The position numbers and the translations under genes are program-made. A DNA stretch of 42,700 nt from Clostridia bacterium (GTDB lineage Bacteria > Bacillota > Clostridia > Oscillospirales > Acutalibacteraceae), in NCBI GenBank assembly GCA_017406805.1, contig JAFQXU010000018.1:1-42700 (forward strand), read 5' to 3'. Below, piece after piece: positions 27,872 through 34,704 of this stretch (position 1 is the first letter of the stretch; every line of letters starts with the position of its first letter). The notes under the pieces were generated by a model, which made no database searches, was not told where the DNA came from, and saw nothing but the letters and a program-made list of their open reading frames with translations.

Positions 27872-28864
27872 TTAAAACTTGTAAGTTTCCTTGATTTCTT
27901 CATAAAAATCAGTCTTTTCGGCATAATTCCACCATAAATCCGCAAGATAGACACTTCTTTCTTTCCATGGCTTTGTAACGCAGTGAAGTACACATATATC
28001 ATTCAAAGCTTCTTTTAATTCTTCGGCCGTATATTTATCGTCGCCAACCAAAACCCTGGCATATTCTAAAATTTTATCTTCTTGTGCGTAAATATTAAAT
28101 AATCCGAATTTTGGCGGTAAAACTCCTATTTTATCTGCACAAACAACATTTATAACCGTTTGGTCGTGCTGAATAAGTCTGCTGTTATTTTCTTCAATAA
28201 AAGAATTAAATTTATTGGCCATATCGTCTTTTCTAAGCTCTTTTAGATTAATAAGCATTACGCCCGCACAAATATAATGACCGGGCTTAACTCCAAACGA
28301 GCTTGCGCCATTTGCGTTATTATCAAGATGCCCCCTATAATAAAGCCCTTCCATATCAATGTTATACATTTGATTTAAATCTTGAAAAGTAAGCGTATCG
28401 CCATCAAGCCAAATTATTTTATCCAAATTTACAAGAAGATCGGAAAGCGCCAATCTGTAATACGTTGGGGTTGTAATATGGCCCTTATCGTTTGCATTTT
28501 TAAATTGCTCACCCATGTTTATAAAATGTATATGACATTTATTATATTTTTTTTCTAAAGACTTAATTTTTTCTTTGCTTTCATCTTTAAATTCACTTGG
28601 GTGCATTACATAAAAGCTATATTCGCTTCTTGGATTTTTATTTTCCATTGCAGAAGTAATTGCAACCACAGTCGGATACACATAGTTATCGTCTAGCGCC
28701 ATTGCTATTGGTACACCTTTATTGACTATATTTTGCGGGATGGCATCTTCTTGCTTAAAGTCTTTATAATTGTCACCATTAAAAATAAACAGAACCGCAG
28801 AAATAACAAAAAGCACCAAAACTATAACCATACCAATAAATTTCGATCTTTTCTTATTCTCCAT
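27872..28864 (-). CDS. Membrane-anchored family 8 glycosyltransferase (copy A)
   Basis: This 330-residue protein has one N-terminal membrane helix (about 9-28) after a basic MENKKRSK, then a GT8 catalytic domain. The domain starts at VPIAMALDDNYVYPTVVAI, holds the metal-binding DxD as WLDGDTL (Asp154, Asp156), then QHDQTVINVV and the C-terminal HCVTKPW (294-300), the counterpart of the family HxxGxxKPW. GT8 enzymes move galactose or glucose from UDP-sugars. The acceptor is unknown, presumably a surface glycan. It is 27 bases downstream of copy B, and the two are very similar across the catalytic domain, so they are a recent tandem duplication. Positive-inside charge would place the catalytic domain outside the membrane, which is odd for a UDP-sugar enzyme. 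Confidence 0.88.
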   Translation of the reverse strand: MENKKRSKFIGMVIVLVLFVISAVLFIFNGDNYKDFKQEDAIPQNIVNKGVPIAMALDDNYVYPTVVAITSAMENKNPRSEYSFYVMHPSEFKDESKEKIKSLEKKYNKCHIHFINMGEQFKNANDKGHITTPTYYRLALSDLLVNLDKIIWLDGDTLTFQDLNQMYNIDMEGLYYRGHLDNNANGASSFGVKPGHYICAGVMLINLKELRKDDMANKFNSFIEENNSRLIQHDQTVINVVCADKIGVLPPKFGLFNIYAQEDKILEYARVLVGDDKYTAEELKEALNDICVLHCVTKPWKERSVYLADLWWNYAEKTDFYEEIKETYKF

Positions 28865-28891
28865 AAACTGATTTTTCCTTTCAAATAATTA

Positions 28892-29893
28892 TTAGAATAT
28901 GGGATACGCTTCTTTTATTTCATAGTAAAAATCTGTTTTACGTGCGTAGTACCACCAAAGATCCACCAAGTTCACATCAGGATCTTTCCAAGGTTTGGTT
29001 ACACAGTGAAGTACACAAAGATTATTAAGAGCGTTTAGCATATCTTCATATGTGTATTTATCTTTGGCAATTAATATGTCAGAATATTCCATGCAACGTT
29101 CTTTTGTTGCATCAATATTAAACATTCCAAATTTCGGCGGTAAAATTCCTATTTTATCTGCACAAACAACATTTATAACAGTTTGGTCATGCTGAACAAG
29201 TTTGCTATTGTTTTGTTTTATAAAGTCATTAAATCTTTTGACCATGTTGTCTTTTCTAAGCTCTTTTAAATTAATAAGCATTACACCGGAACAAATATAA
29301 TGATCTGTTTCCACTCCAAATGGCGCTGCACCATATACATTATTATCCAAATAGCCTCTATAGTAAAGACCTTCCATATCGATATCGTACATTTGAGTCA
29401 AATCTTGCAAGATAAGTGTATCGCCGTCAAGCCAAATCATTTTATCTAAATTAACAAGAAGATCAGAAAGTGCCAATCTGTAGTATGCAGGCGTTGTAAT
29501 ATGTCCTTTGTCGTTCGCATTTTTAAATTGCTCACCCATATTTATAAAATGTATATGACATTTGTCATATTTTTTTTCTAAAGATTTCACTTTTTCTTTA
29601 CTTTCATTTTTAAATTCGCTTGGGTGCATCAAATAAAAAGTATATTCATTTACTGCATTTTTATTTTCCATTGCCGAAGTAATTGCGACTATTGTTGGAT
29701 ATACATAGTTATCGTCAAGTGCCATTGCTATCGGTACACCTTCATTTACAAAATTCTGAGCAGCAGGCTCCTCGTATGAAACATTTCGTTTATATTTATT
29801 ATAAAAAAACACTCCTGCCCCAAGCAAAAAAATTACACCAATAATTATATAAATTATACTAGCCTTTTTTAATTTAATTTCTTTGAATTTCAA
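28892..29893 (-). CDS. Membrane-anchored family 8 glycosyltransferase (copy B)
   Basis: This 333-residue paralogue of the gene at 27872 has the same plan: basic MKFKEIKLKK, membrane helix about 11-31, and a GT8 domain with DGD (Asp156, Asp158), HDQTVINVV and HCVTKPW. The membrane region and linker are unrelated in sequence to copy A while the catalytic domains are nearly the same, so the anchors have diverged faster or were exchanged. Translation starts at a TTG with GGGAG ten bases upstream. It has its own promoter and is probably co-transcribed with copy A. Confidence 0.88.
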   Translation of the reverse strand: MKFKEIKLKKASIIYIIIGVIFLLGAGVFFYNKYKRNVSYEEPAAQNFVNEGVPIAMALDDNYVYPTIVAITSAMENKNAVNEYTFYLMHPSEFKNESKEKVKSLEKKYDKCHIHFINMGEQFKNANDKGHITTPAYYRLALSDLLVNLDKMIWLDGDTLILQDLTQMYDIDMEGLYYRGYLDNNVYGAAPFGVETDHYICSGVMLINLKELRKDNMVKRFNDFIKQNNSKLVQHDQTVINVVCADKIGILPPKFGMFNIDATKERCMEYSDILIAKDKYTYEDMLNALNNLCVLHCVTKPWKDPDVNLVDLWWYYARKTDFYYEIKEAYPIF

Positions 29894-29959
29894 AATTTAC
29901 TCTCTCCCTTTAAAATATTTAAAAAAATCTACAAAATTATACATTATCCGATAAGTTAT

Positions 29960-29988
29960 ACAATACCAGGCAAAAACGTTTATGTCAA
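29960..29988 (-). promoter_or_regulatory. Promoter of the glycosyltransferase pair
   Basis: Minus-strand TTGACA (29983-29988) and TATTGT (29960-29965) are 17 bases apart, about 65 bases before the TTG start of copy B. No terminator separates the pair from the infC promoter downstream. Confidence 0.65.
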
Positions 29989-30100
29989 TAGTTAAAAAAG
30001 AGCGAATTTTTAATTTTAAAAAACAAAAAATATAAAATAGCTACATTTTTAACAACTAATAATTTTTTTCATAGTATATTTTAAAGGAGTGATTTATATT

Positions 30101-31198
30101 ATGAAAAATAACTTTTCTTCTGAATTTTTTCTTGCATCGCACAGCGCAAATGGATTTTATTCTATTTTTAACGAACTTTATTTCCCGGACGAAAATTGGT
30201 TTTGCTACGTTTTAAAAGGAGGCCCTGGAACAGGTAAATCCACCCTTATTAAAGAAATTTCAAAATTTGCCCAAAAAGCAAAAATTAAATTTGAGTTAAT
30301 TCATTGCTCATCTGACCCAAAATCACTTGACGGAATAATTTTTCCAGATTTTAAAAAATGCATTGCAGACGGAACATCGCCACATATAATCGAACCAAAA
30401 TACCCCGGAATAAGCGACGAAATAATAAACCTTGGTGAATTTTGGGATAAAAAATCGCTGCAAAAACACACTGAAAAAATGCTAAAGCTTTACAAAGAAA
30501 ATTATTTATACCACAAAAAAACAGCAAGCTACCTTAAAGCTTACGGAGAAATTGAAAGGCAAAACAGCTTTGAAAATTTTATAGACAAAGAAAAACTGGA
30601 AAAATATTCACTAAATCTTGCCAAAAGAATATTTGGGTTAAAATCCTCACCGCAAAAAGGCAAAGAAAAATTAAGACTCATCAGCGCCGTAACGCCAGAA
30701 GGAGAAATATTTTTAGAAAAAACGCTTTATCACTATGCAAACAATATTTATTTAGTGGGCAATAAATTCAGAAAAATCGGCAGCTATATTTTAAATAAAA
30801 TAAGAAAAAGAGCCACAGAAAAAGGCTTTGACATAATAACTTGCCCGTCTGCAATTTTAGGTGAAGAATACTTAGATGCAGTTATAATTCCAAAATTAAA
30901 TTTAGCTTTTGCCACCACAGATAAAATAAACCTTGAAAAAATTCCCAAAAATATAAAAATTAAAAAAATAAACGAAAAAAGATTTTTGAAAAAAAGCGAA
31001 ATCGTAGCACATAAAAACGTAATTAAATTTAATTTTAAACTACAAAAAACGTTCCTTGGCGAAGCTGTGAGCAACCTAAAAAAAGCGCTGGAAATTCACG
31101 ACAAAATTGAAGAAAAATACATAAATTCAATGGACTTTAAGAAAATAAAAAAAATAACCGACAAGTTATCATCGGCTATTTTTCCTAAAACTATTTAA
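30101..31198 (+). CDS. P-loop ATP-binding protein of unknown function (PRK06851-like)
   Basis: This 365-residue protein resembles a family known to me as PRK06851, uncharacterised proteins built of two similar halves. The first half has FFLASHSANGFYSIF, Walker A GGPGTGKS at 40-47, then FELIHCSSDPKSLDGIIFPD and IINLGEFWD. The second half (about 192-275) repeats the plan with LRLISAVTPEGEIFLEKTLY, then NIYLVGNKFRK, FDIITCPS and LDAVIIPKLNLAFATT, but its P-loop is lost. The ATG at 30101 has AAAGGAG eleven bases upstream; a GTG at 30089 overlaps that site. It stands alone on the plus strand. The substrate and role are unknown. Confidence 0.8.
   Translation: MKNNFSSEFFLASHSANGFYSIFNELYFPDENWFCYVLKGGPGTGKSTLIKEISKFAQKAKIKFELIHCSSDPKSLDGIIFPDFKKCIADGTSPHIIEPKYPGISDEIINLGEFWDKKSLQKHTEKMLKLYKENYLYHKKTASYLKAYGEIERQNSFENFIDKEKLEKYSLNLAKRIFGLKSSPQKGKEKLRLISAVTPEGEIFLEKTLYHYANNIYLVGNKFRKIGSYILNKIRKRATEKGFDIITCPSAILGEEYLDAVIIPKLNLAFATTDKINLEKIPKNIKIKKINEKRFLKKSEIVAHKNVIKFNFKLQKTFLGEAVSNLKKALEIHDKIEEKYINSMDFKKIKKITDKLSSAIFPKTI
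31145..31180 (-). terminator. Terminator of the small-peptide genes, inside the convergent P-loop gene
   Basis: Read on the minus strand, AATAGCCGA and TCGGTTATT form a 9-bp stem with one G-U pair and a run of eight T follows. It lies in the last codons of the P-loop gene. On the plus strand the same hairpin has one mismatch, so it is weaker there. Confidence 0.75.
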
Positions 31199-31207
31199 CT
31201 ATTAAAT

Positions 31208-31384
31208 TTAGCAAACTTCTTCTTTGTTTTTATATTTGTTAACTCCAGCACACTTTTCAAAGAAGCTGCTTCTCAATCCTAAATTCCAAGCAAATGCACC
31301 AGCAGAAGCTACAAGCCCTAAACATGAAGTCATAAATTTAGCCACTGCTACAACGTCTTTCCAAACCGATTTTTCATTTGACAT
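31208..31384 (-). CDS. Small hydrophobic peptide, 58 residues, unknown
   Basis: The product starts MSNEKSVWKDVVAVAKFMTS, has a hydrophobic stretch CLGLVASAGAFAWNLGL (about 21-37) that could be one membrane helix, and ends KYKNKEEVC. It has three Cys residues: 21 in the helix, 45 in FEKCAG, and 58 at the C-terminus. AAGGAGAG precedes the ATG by seven bases. It is 23 bases downstream of a second tiny gene and shares its promoter, and a terminator follows. No double-glycine leader is present. It could be a bacteriocin-like peptide, a small membrane regulator or a toxin-like peptide; I do not recognise a family. Confidence 0.6.
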   Translation of the reverse strand: MSNEKSVWKDVVAVAKFMTSCLGLVASAGAFAWNLGLRSSFFEKCAGVNKYKNKEEVC

Positions 31385-31407
31385 TTAAATTACTCTCCTT
31401 ACTTAAT

Positions 31408-31512
31408 TTATTTAATAATTCTTCTTTTTACGACATCTATAACACCGTCTAAACTACTTATAAAAGAATCAATAGCACATATTAAAGCAGCACCAGAGAA
31501 AAAAATGAACAT
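31408..31512 (-). CDS. Tiny membrane-type peptide, 34 residues, unknown
   Basis: The peptide starts MFIFFSGAALICAIDSFI and ends with the basic tail VVKRRIIK. The N-terminal half is hydrophobic enough for a membrane segment, and the rest looks amphipathic. AAAAGGGG lies six bases or so upstream of the ATG. It is the first gene after a good promoter and precedes the 58-residue peptide gene. The size and charge layout recall leaderless bacteriocins, modulins or type I toxins, but no sequence match is claimed. Confidence 0.5.
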   Translation of the reverse strand: MFIFFSGAALICAIDSFISSLDGVIDVVKRRIIK

Positions 31513-31554
31513 AATTTAAAACCCCTTTTCAATTTTTTATTTTTAATATTTATA

Positions 31555-31583
31555 ATAGTACCATACTTTTTATAATGTTGCAA
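31555..31583 (-). promoter_or_regulatory. Promoter of the small-peptide pair
   Basis: Minus-strand TTGCAA (31578-31583) and TACTAT (31555-31560) are 17 bases apart, about 40 bases before the first peptide start. Confidence 0.6.
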
Positions 31584-31591
31584 TACTGAGT

Positions 31592-31987
31592 TTATATTTT
31601 AATTTTTTTTATTAATTCGGCTAATCTTTCTTTTTCGTCTATAAGATACAAATACCCAAACAAAGCTTCTATTCCCGTGGCTCTGTGATACTCCACGCGA
31701 GAGGCTTTTTTTGGTGTGTTATTAATATGAGCGTTCCTTCCGCGTTTATACACAGTCATTTCTTCTTCTGTCAGAATGTCTTTAATATCATCGAAAAAAT
31801 CAGACTGCGCCTTGCAACACACATTTTTATTTTTAAGTACATTAAGATCCCCTATATGGCCCGATTTTTCAAAAATAATTCTTTTTCTCATCATAAGTTC
31901 AAAAACAGCATCGCCAAAAAACGCAAGTTTTTGCGGGCTCATACTTTTTATTTCTTTTATATCTTCATAATTCATAAAAAATTTCAC
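31592..31987 (-). CDS. mrnC: Mini-ribonuclease 3
   Basis: MrnC is a Firmicutes RNase III-like catalytic domain without a double-stranded RNA binding domain; it trims 23S rRNA ends. The 131-residue product has SPQKLAFFGDAVFELMMRKR (first acidic site), KAQSDFF, RGRNAHINNTPKKASRVEYHRATGIEALFGYLYL (second site, quoted in parts across about 82-115). The start may be the ATG at 31987 or four codons later. It lies two bases downstream of obgE, so the two are co-transcribed. In many relatives it sits beside cysS instead. Confidence 0.92.
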   Translation of the reverse strand: MKFFMNYEDIKEIKSMSPQKLAFFGDAVFELMMRKRIIFEKSGHIGDLNVLKNKNVCCKAQSDFFDDIKDILTEEEMTVYKRGRNAHINNTPKKASRVEYHRATGIEALFGYLYLIDEKERLAELIKKIKI

Positions 31988-31989
31988 GC

Positions 31990-33255
31990 CTATTCAAAAA
32001 AATCAAATTCAATTTCGCCAATTTTTACCGTGCTACCCTCTTTGGCACCGGCTTTTTTCAGGGCATCAGTTAGGCCGGCTTTTGTAATGGTGTCTTGAAA
32101 ATAATGCATCGAATCATAATCGTTAAAATTAACCGAATTTATAAGTTTATCAAGCCAAATAGCATTTACATGATAAACTCCGTTAATATTTTTTATTTCC
32201 AGTTTATCTTCTTTGTAAGAAAGAATTTCAGGGGTTGTATCAGGCTCAAAAAATCTTGCCGGGGGAAGCGTGCTCAGTTTTTCGGCTATTTTATCAACCA
32301 TTTCTTTTATGCCTTTATTTTGGCAAGCGGTAACTTCGATAAATTCATAGCCTTTTCTGTTTACATAATTTTTAAAAGTTTCTATTTTTTCTTTTGAAGC
32401 AATATCGCATTTGTTCCCAACAACTATCATCGGGCGGTTTGCAAGCTGCTCATTAAATTTTTTAAGCTCGTTGTTAATAATATCAAAATCATCACAAGGA
32501 TTGCGCCCTTCGCTGCCTGAAACATCTACCACGTGAAGTAAAAGTCTGCACCTTTCCACATGACGCAAAAATTCATGACCCAAGCCAATACCTTTCCAAG
32601 CGCCCTCGATAAGCCCCGGTATATCCGCCATAACAAAAGACTTTTCTTCATCATATTTTACAACGCCCAAAATTGGCGAAAGTGTGGTAAAATGGTAATT
32701 TGCCACTTGCGGTTTGGCTTCACTGACGATTGAAATTATAGTCGATTTACCAACATTTGGATAACCCACAAGACCAACATCAGCCAGGAGTTTCAATTCC
32801 AGCTTAACTTCTAATTCTATGCCCTTTTCTCCGGGTTTGGAAAACCTTGGGCTTTGCTTAACAGGGCCTGCAAAATTCATGTTTCCTGCTCCGCCTCTGC
32901 CGCCTTTTATCACAACAACGGGTTCATCGGAAGAAATATCCGCAATAATTTTGCCACTGTTAATATCTTTTACAAGCGTACCGTACGGAACTTTTATAAT
33001 CAAATTTTCGCCACTTTTACCGGTTTTTTTGCCGGACGAACCATTTTGCCCGTTTGGAGCAAAAAACTTCTTTTTATACCTAAAATTAGAAAGCGTAGAT
33101 AAGTTGCTATCCGCTTTAAAAATTATCGACCCACCTTTACCGCCGTTTCCGCCGTCAGGACCGCCTGTTGCGGTAAAAATATCCCTATGAAATGAAACCG
33201 CGCCATCTCCTCCGTTGCCGGCTTTTATTTTTATATTCGCTACATCAACAAACAT
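31990..33255 (-). CDS. obgE: GTPase Obg
   Basis: Obg is an essential GTPase acting in large-subunit assembly and stress signalling. The 421-residue protein has the Gly-rich Obg fold (MFVDVANIKIKAGNGGDGAV, then GGPDGGNGGKGGS), the G domain with GYPNVGKST, DIPGLIEGA and NKCD, and the C-terminal OCT domain typical of Bacillota Obg, ending IGEIEFDFFE. The start is the ATG at 33255 with GAAGGTG upstream; a frame extending to 33297 would begin inside a terminator hairpin. It follows rpmA after that hairpin and is coupled to mrnC. Confidence 0.97.
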   Translation of the reverse strand: MFVDVANIKIKAGNGGDGAVSFHRDIFTATGGPDGGNGGKGGSIIFKADSNLSTLSNFRYKKKFFAPNGQNGSSGKKTGKSGENLIIKVPYGTLVKDINSGKIIADISSDEPVVVIKGGRGGAGNMNFAGPVKQSPRFSKPGEKGIELEVKLELKLLADVGLVGYPNVGKSTIISIVSEAKPQVANYHFTTLSPILGVVKYDEEKSFVMADIPGLIEGAWKGIGLGHEFLRHVERCRLLLHVVDVSGSEGRNPCDDFDIINNELKKFNEQLANRPMIVVGNKCDIASKEKIETFKNYVNRKGYEFIEVTACQNKGIKEMVDKIAEKLSTLPPARFFEPDTTPEILSYKEDKLEIKNINGVYHVNAIWLDKLINSVNFNDYDSMHYFQDTITKAGLTDALKKAGAKEGSTVKIGEIEFDFFE

Positions 33256-33282
33256 TTTTTCACCTTCTTTAACTTTACAAAT

Positions 33283-33310
33283 AAAAAAGCGGATCAACCA
33301 CTCGATCCGC
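33283..33310 (-). terminator. Terminator-like hairpin between rpmA and obgE
   Basis: Minus-strand GCGGATC, an 8-base loop and GATCCGC form a perfect 7-bp stem followed by six T. It lies after rpmA and before obgE, with no space for another promoter between the hairpin and the obgE start. Confidence 0.8.
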
Positions 33311-33327
33311 CCAATCTTTGCCGCAGA

Positions 33328-33609
33328 TTAATTTGCAGCATAAACGCTAACTTGTTTACGATCGCGTCCACGACGTTCAAACTTTACTATGCCGCCAATT
33401 TTAGCATATAAAGTATCGTCTTTGCCTTTACCAACATTATTTCCGGGATGAATTTTCGTTCCACGTTGTTTTACAATAATATTTCCTGCCAAAACGCTCT
33501 GCCCATCACCACGTTTAACGCCCAAACGTTTTGATTCGGAATCACGTCCGTTACTACTTGAACCTTGACCTTTTTTATGTGCAAAAAGTTGGATATTAAT
33601 TCTTAACAT
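33328..33609 (-). CDS. rpmA: 50S ribosomal protein L27 with cleavable N-terminal extension
   Basis: L27 reaches the peptidyl transferase centre. The 93-residue precursor begins MLRINIQLF before [21 protein letters not shown]. This nine-residue extension, ending in Phe, is the Firmicutes form removed by Prp; the mature protein should start at Ala10. The rest is standard. CGGAGGTG sits nine bases or so upstream of the ATG. It lies seven bases downstream of prp, in the order rplU-prp-rpmA. Confidence 0.98.
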   Translation of the reverse strand: MLRINIQLFAHKKGQGSSSNGRDSESKRLGVKRGDGQSVLAGNIIVKQRGTKIHPGNNVGKGKDDTLYAKIGGIVKFERRGRDRKQVSVYAAN

Positions 33610-33615
33610 TTAAAA

Positions 33616-33942
33616 CTACACCTCCGTATAACTTACATTTATGTTTTTTGAATAAATTTCTTCTAAAAGCAATAAGTGATTTTTAAATCCGTTCAAAATA
33701 TCTTTGCAAAGTGCGGCATCTTTTGAATTTACAAGCATTTTCATATAACCTGCATCTTCTACCACATTTATATCTGCCGAAATTCCCATAACATCTGTAA
33801 TGGTATTTGCGGTCATATATGCTGCCGAAGATACGGCCGAACAAACAATATCTTTGCCGGATTCAGCATATCCTGAATGCCCAAGTATTTCAAAACCTAC
33901 AATTGTTCCCGATTCCAACACAAAAAACTTAGCACTTAGCAT
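33616..33942 (-). CDS. prp: Ribosomal-processing cysteine protease Prp
   Basis: Prp (YsxB) removes the N-terminal extension of L27 and is essential in Staphylococcus. The 108-residue protein has the catalytic His22 in GHSGYAESGKDIVCSAVSSA, with the Cys34 nucleophile in the same stretch, matching the family spacing. It lies between rplU and rpmA, 16 bases after rplU and six before rpmA. The matching extension on L27 confirms the pair works together here. Confidence 0.96.
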   Translation of the reverse strand: MLSAKFFVLESGTIVGFEILGHSGYAESGKDIVCSAVSSAAYMTANTITDVMGISADINVVEDAGYMKMLVNSKDAALCKDILNGFKNHLLLLEEIYSKNINVSYTEV

Positions 33943-33958
33943 AACACTTATCCATCAC

Positions 33959-34264
33959 TTAAAATTTAATAGATTCTATTTCGACTTTTGTGTAAAACTG
34001 TCTGTGACCCATTTTACGTTTACAACTTTTCTTCGGTTTATAAGTAAACACAGTAATTTTCTTGGCTTTATCAGTTTTAATTACCTTTCCGATAACTTTT
34101 GCAGAAGCTACTTCTGAGCCAACATGGAAGCCTTTTTTATCTTGACCTGCAATAACTTTGAAGTCAACTGAATCGCCTTCCATTTTGTCAAGTTTTTCAA
34201 CGTAAATCACGTCGCCTTGACTTACTTTGTATTGTTTACCACCGGTTTCAATAATTGCGTACAT
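33959..34264 (-). CDS. rplU: 50S ribosomal protein L21
   Basis: L21 is a 101-residue ribosomal protein. It begins MYAIIETGGKQYKVSQGD and ends with the conserved basic KKSCKRKMGHRQFYTKVEIE. The ATG at 34264 is preferred over a GTG four codons earlier because AAGGTAGGTG overlaps that GTG. It is the first gene of rplU-prp-rpmA and follows an L21-type leader. Confidence 0.97.
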   Translation of the reverse strand: MYAIIETGGKQYKVSQGDVIYVEKLDKMEGDSVDFKVIAGQDKKGFHVGSEVASAKVIGKVIKTDKAKKITVFTYKPKKSCKRKMGHRQFYTKVEIESIKF

Positions 34265-34347
34265 CTTTTTACGCACCTACCTTTTTATCATCTCGCTATT
34301 GTTTCAGGCGGCTTTTAAAAGCTCTTTCATGCCTGCAATATGCGGCT
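34265..34347 (-). promoter_or_regulatory. L21-type mRNA leader (autoregulatory)
   Basis: The minus-strand leader contains GCCGCATATTGCAGGC, then GAAAGAGCTTTTAAAAGC, then GCCGCCTGAAAC and AGCGAGATG shortly before the ribosome binding site. The spacing and blocks match my memory of the Firmicutes L21 leader element. A covariance search was not possible. Confidence 0.7.
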
Positions 34348-34352
34348 TTATT

Positions 34353-34381
34353 ATTTTATCACAATAAAACATCTGTGTCAA
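34353..34381 (-). promoter_or_regulatory. Promoter of the rplU operon
   Basis: Minus-strand TTGACA (34376-34381) and TAAAAT (34353-34358) are 17 bases apart. Confidence 0.8.
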
Positions 34382-34400
34382 ATAAAATTTATTTTCACAT

Positions 34401-34425
34401 AAAAAACCGCACCTAAATCGGTGCG
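34401..34425 (-). terminator. Terminator after acpP
   Basis: Minus-strand CGCACC and GGTGCG form a stem (34420-34425 with 34408-34413) followed by six T. It isolates acpP from the rplU promoter. Confidence 0.85.
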
Positions 34426-34434
34426 ACTTTAAAC

Positions 34435-34671
34435 TTAAGAAAGACCGGTTAATTCACAAATATAATTTACTACGTCGCCAACTGTGCTAACCGAACTTAT
34501 CACATCATCCGTGGCTTCTATATCGAATTCATCTTCCAGTGACGAAAGCAAATCCGCCAAATCCAAAGAATCTGCCTCTAAATCGTCAAATAAATTTGTG
34601 TCAAGCGTTATTTCTTCTTCGCTTTTGTCAAATTGCTCGCTTAAAATCGCTCTTACTTTTTCAAATACCAT
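34435..34671 (-). CDS. acpP: Acyl carrier protein
   Basis: ACP carries growing acyl chains on a phosphopantetheine arm. The 78-residue acidic protein has the attachment Ser35 in LEADSLDLADL, and the usual four-helix pattern. The ribosome binding site is GGGAG. It follows the htrA-type gene and ends at a terminator. Fatty-acid genes or plsX are not adjacent, so it is either the main ACP moved away from the fab cluster or a second copy; sequence alone does not decide. Confidence 0.93.
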   Translation of the reverse strand: MVFEKVRAILSEQFDKSEEEITLDTNLFDDLEADSLDLADLLSSLEDEFDIEATDDVISSVSTVGDVVNYICELTGLS

Positions 34672-34704
34672 TTAAAAAATCTCCCATCAACAATTTTAAA
34701 AAAT

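Noticed and set aside
28892..29893. Long direct repeat as a mobile element
   Set aside because: The repeat between 27872-28864 and 28892-29893 is explained by tandem duplicated glycosyltransferase genes; no transposase or terminal inverted repeats are present.
30049..30077. TTAACA-17-TAGTAT promoter for the P-loop gene
   Set aside because: The predicted transcript would begin inside the ribosome binding site at 30083-30089, so it could not be translated normally. The true promoter was not identified.
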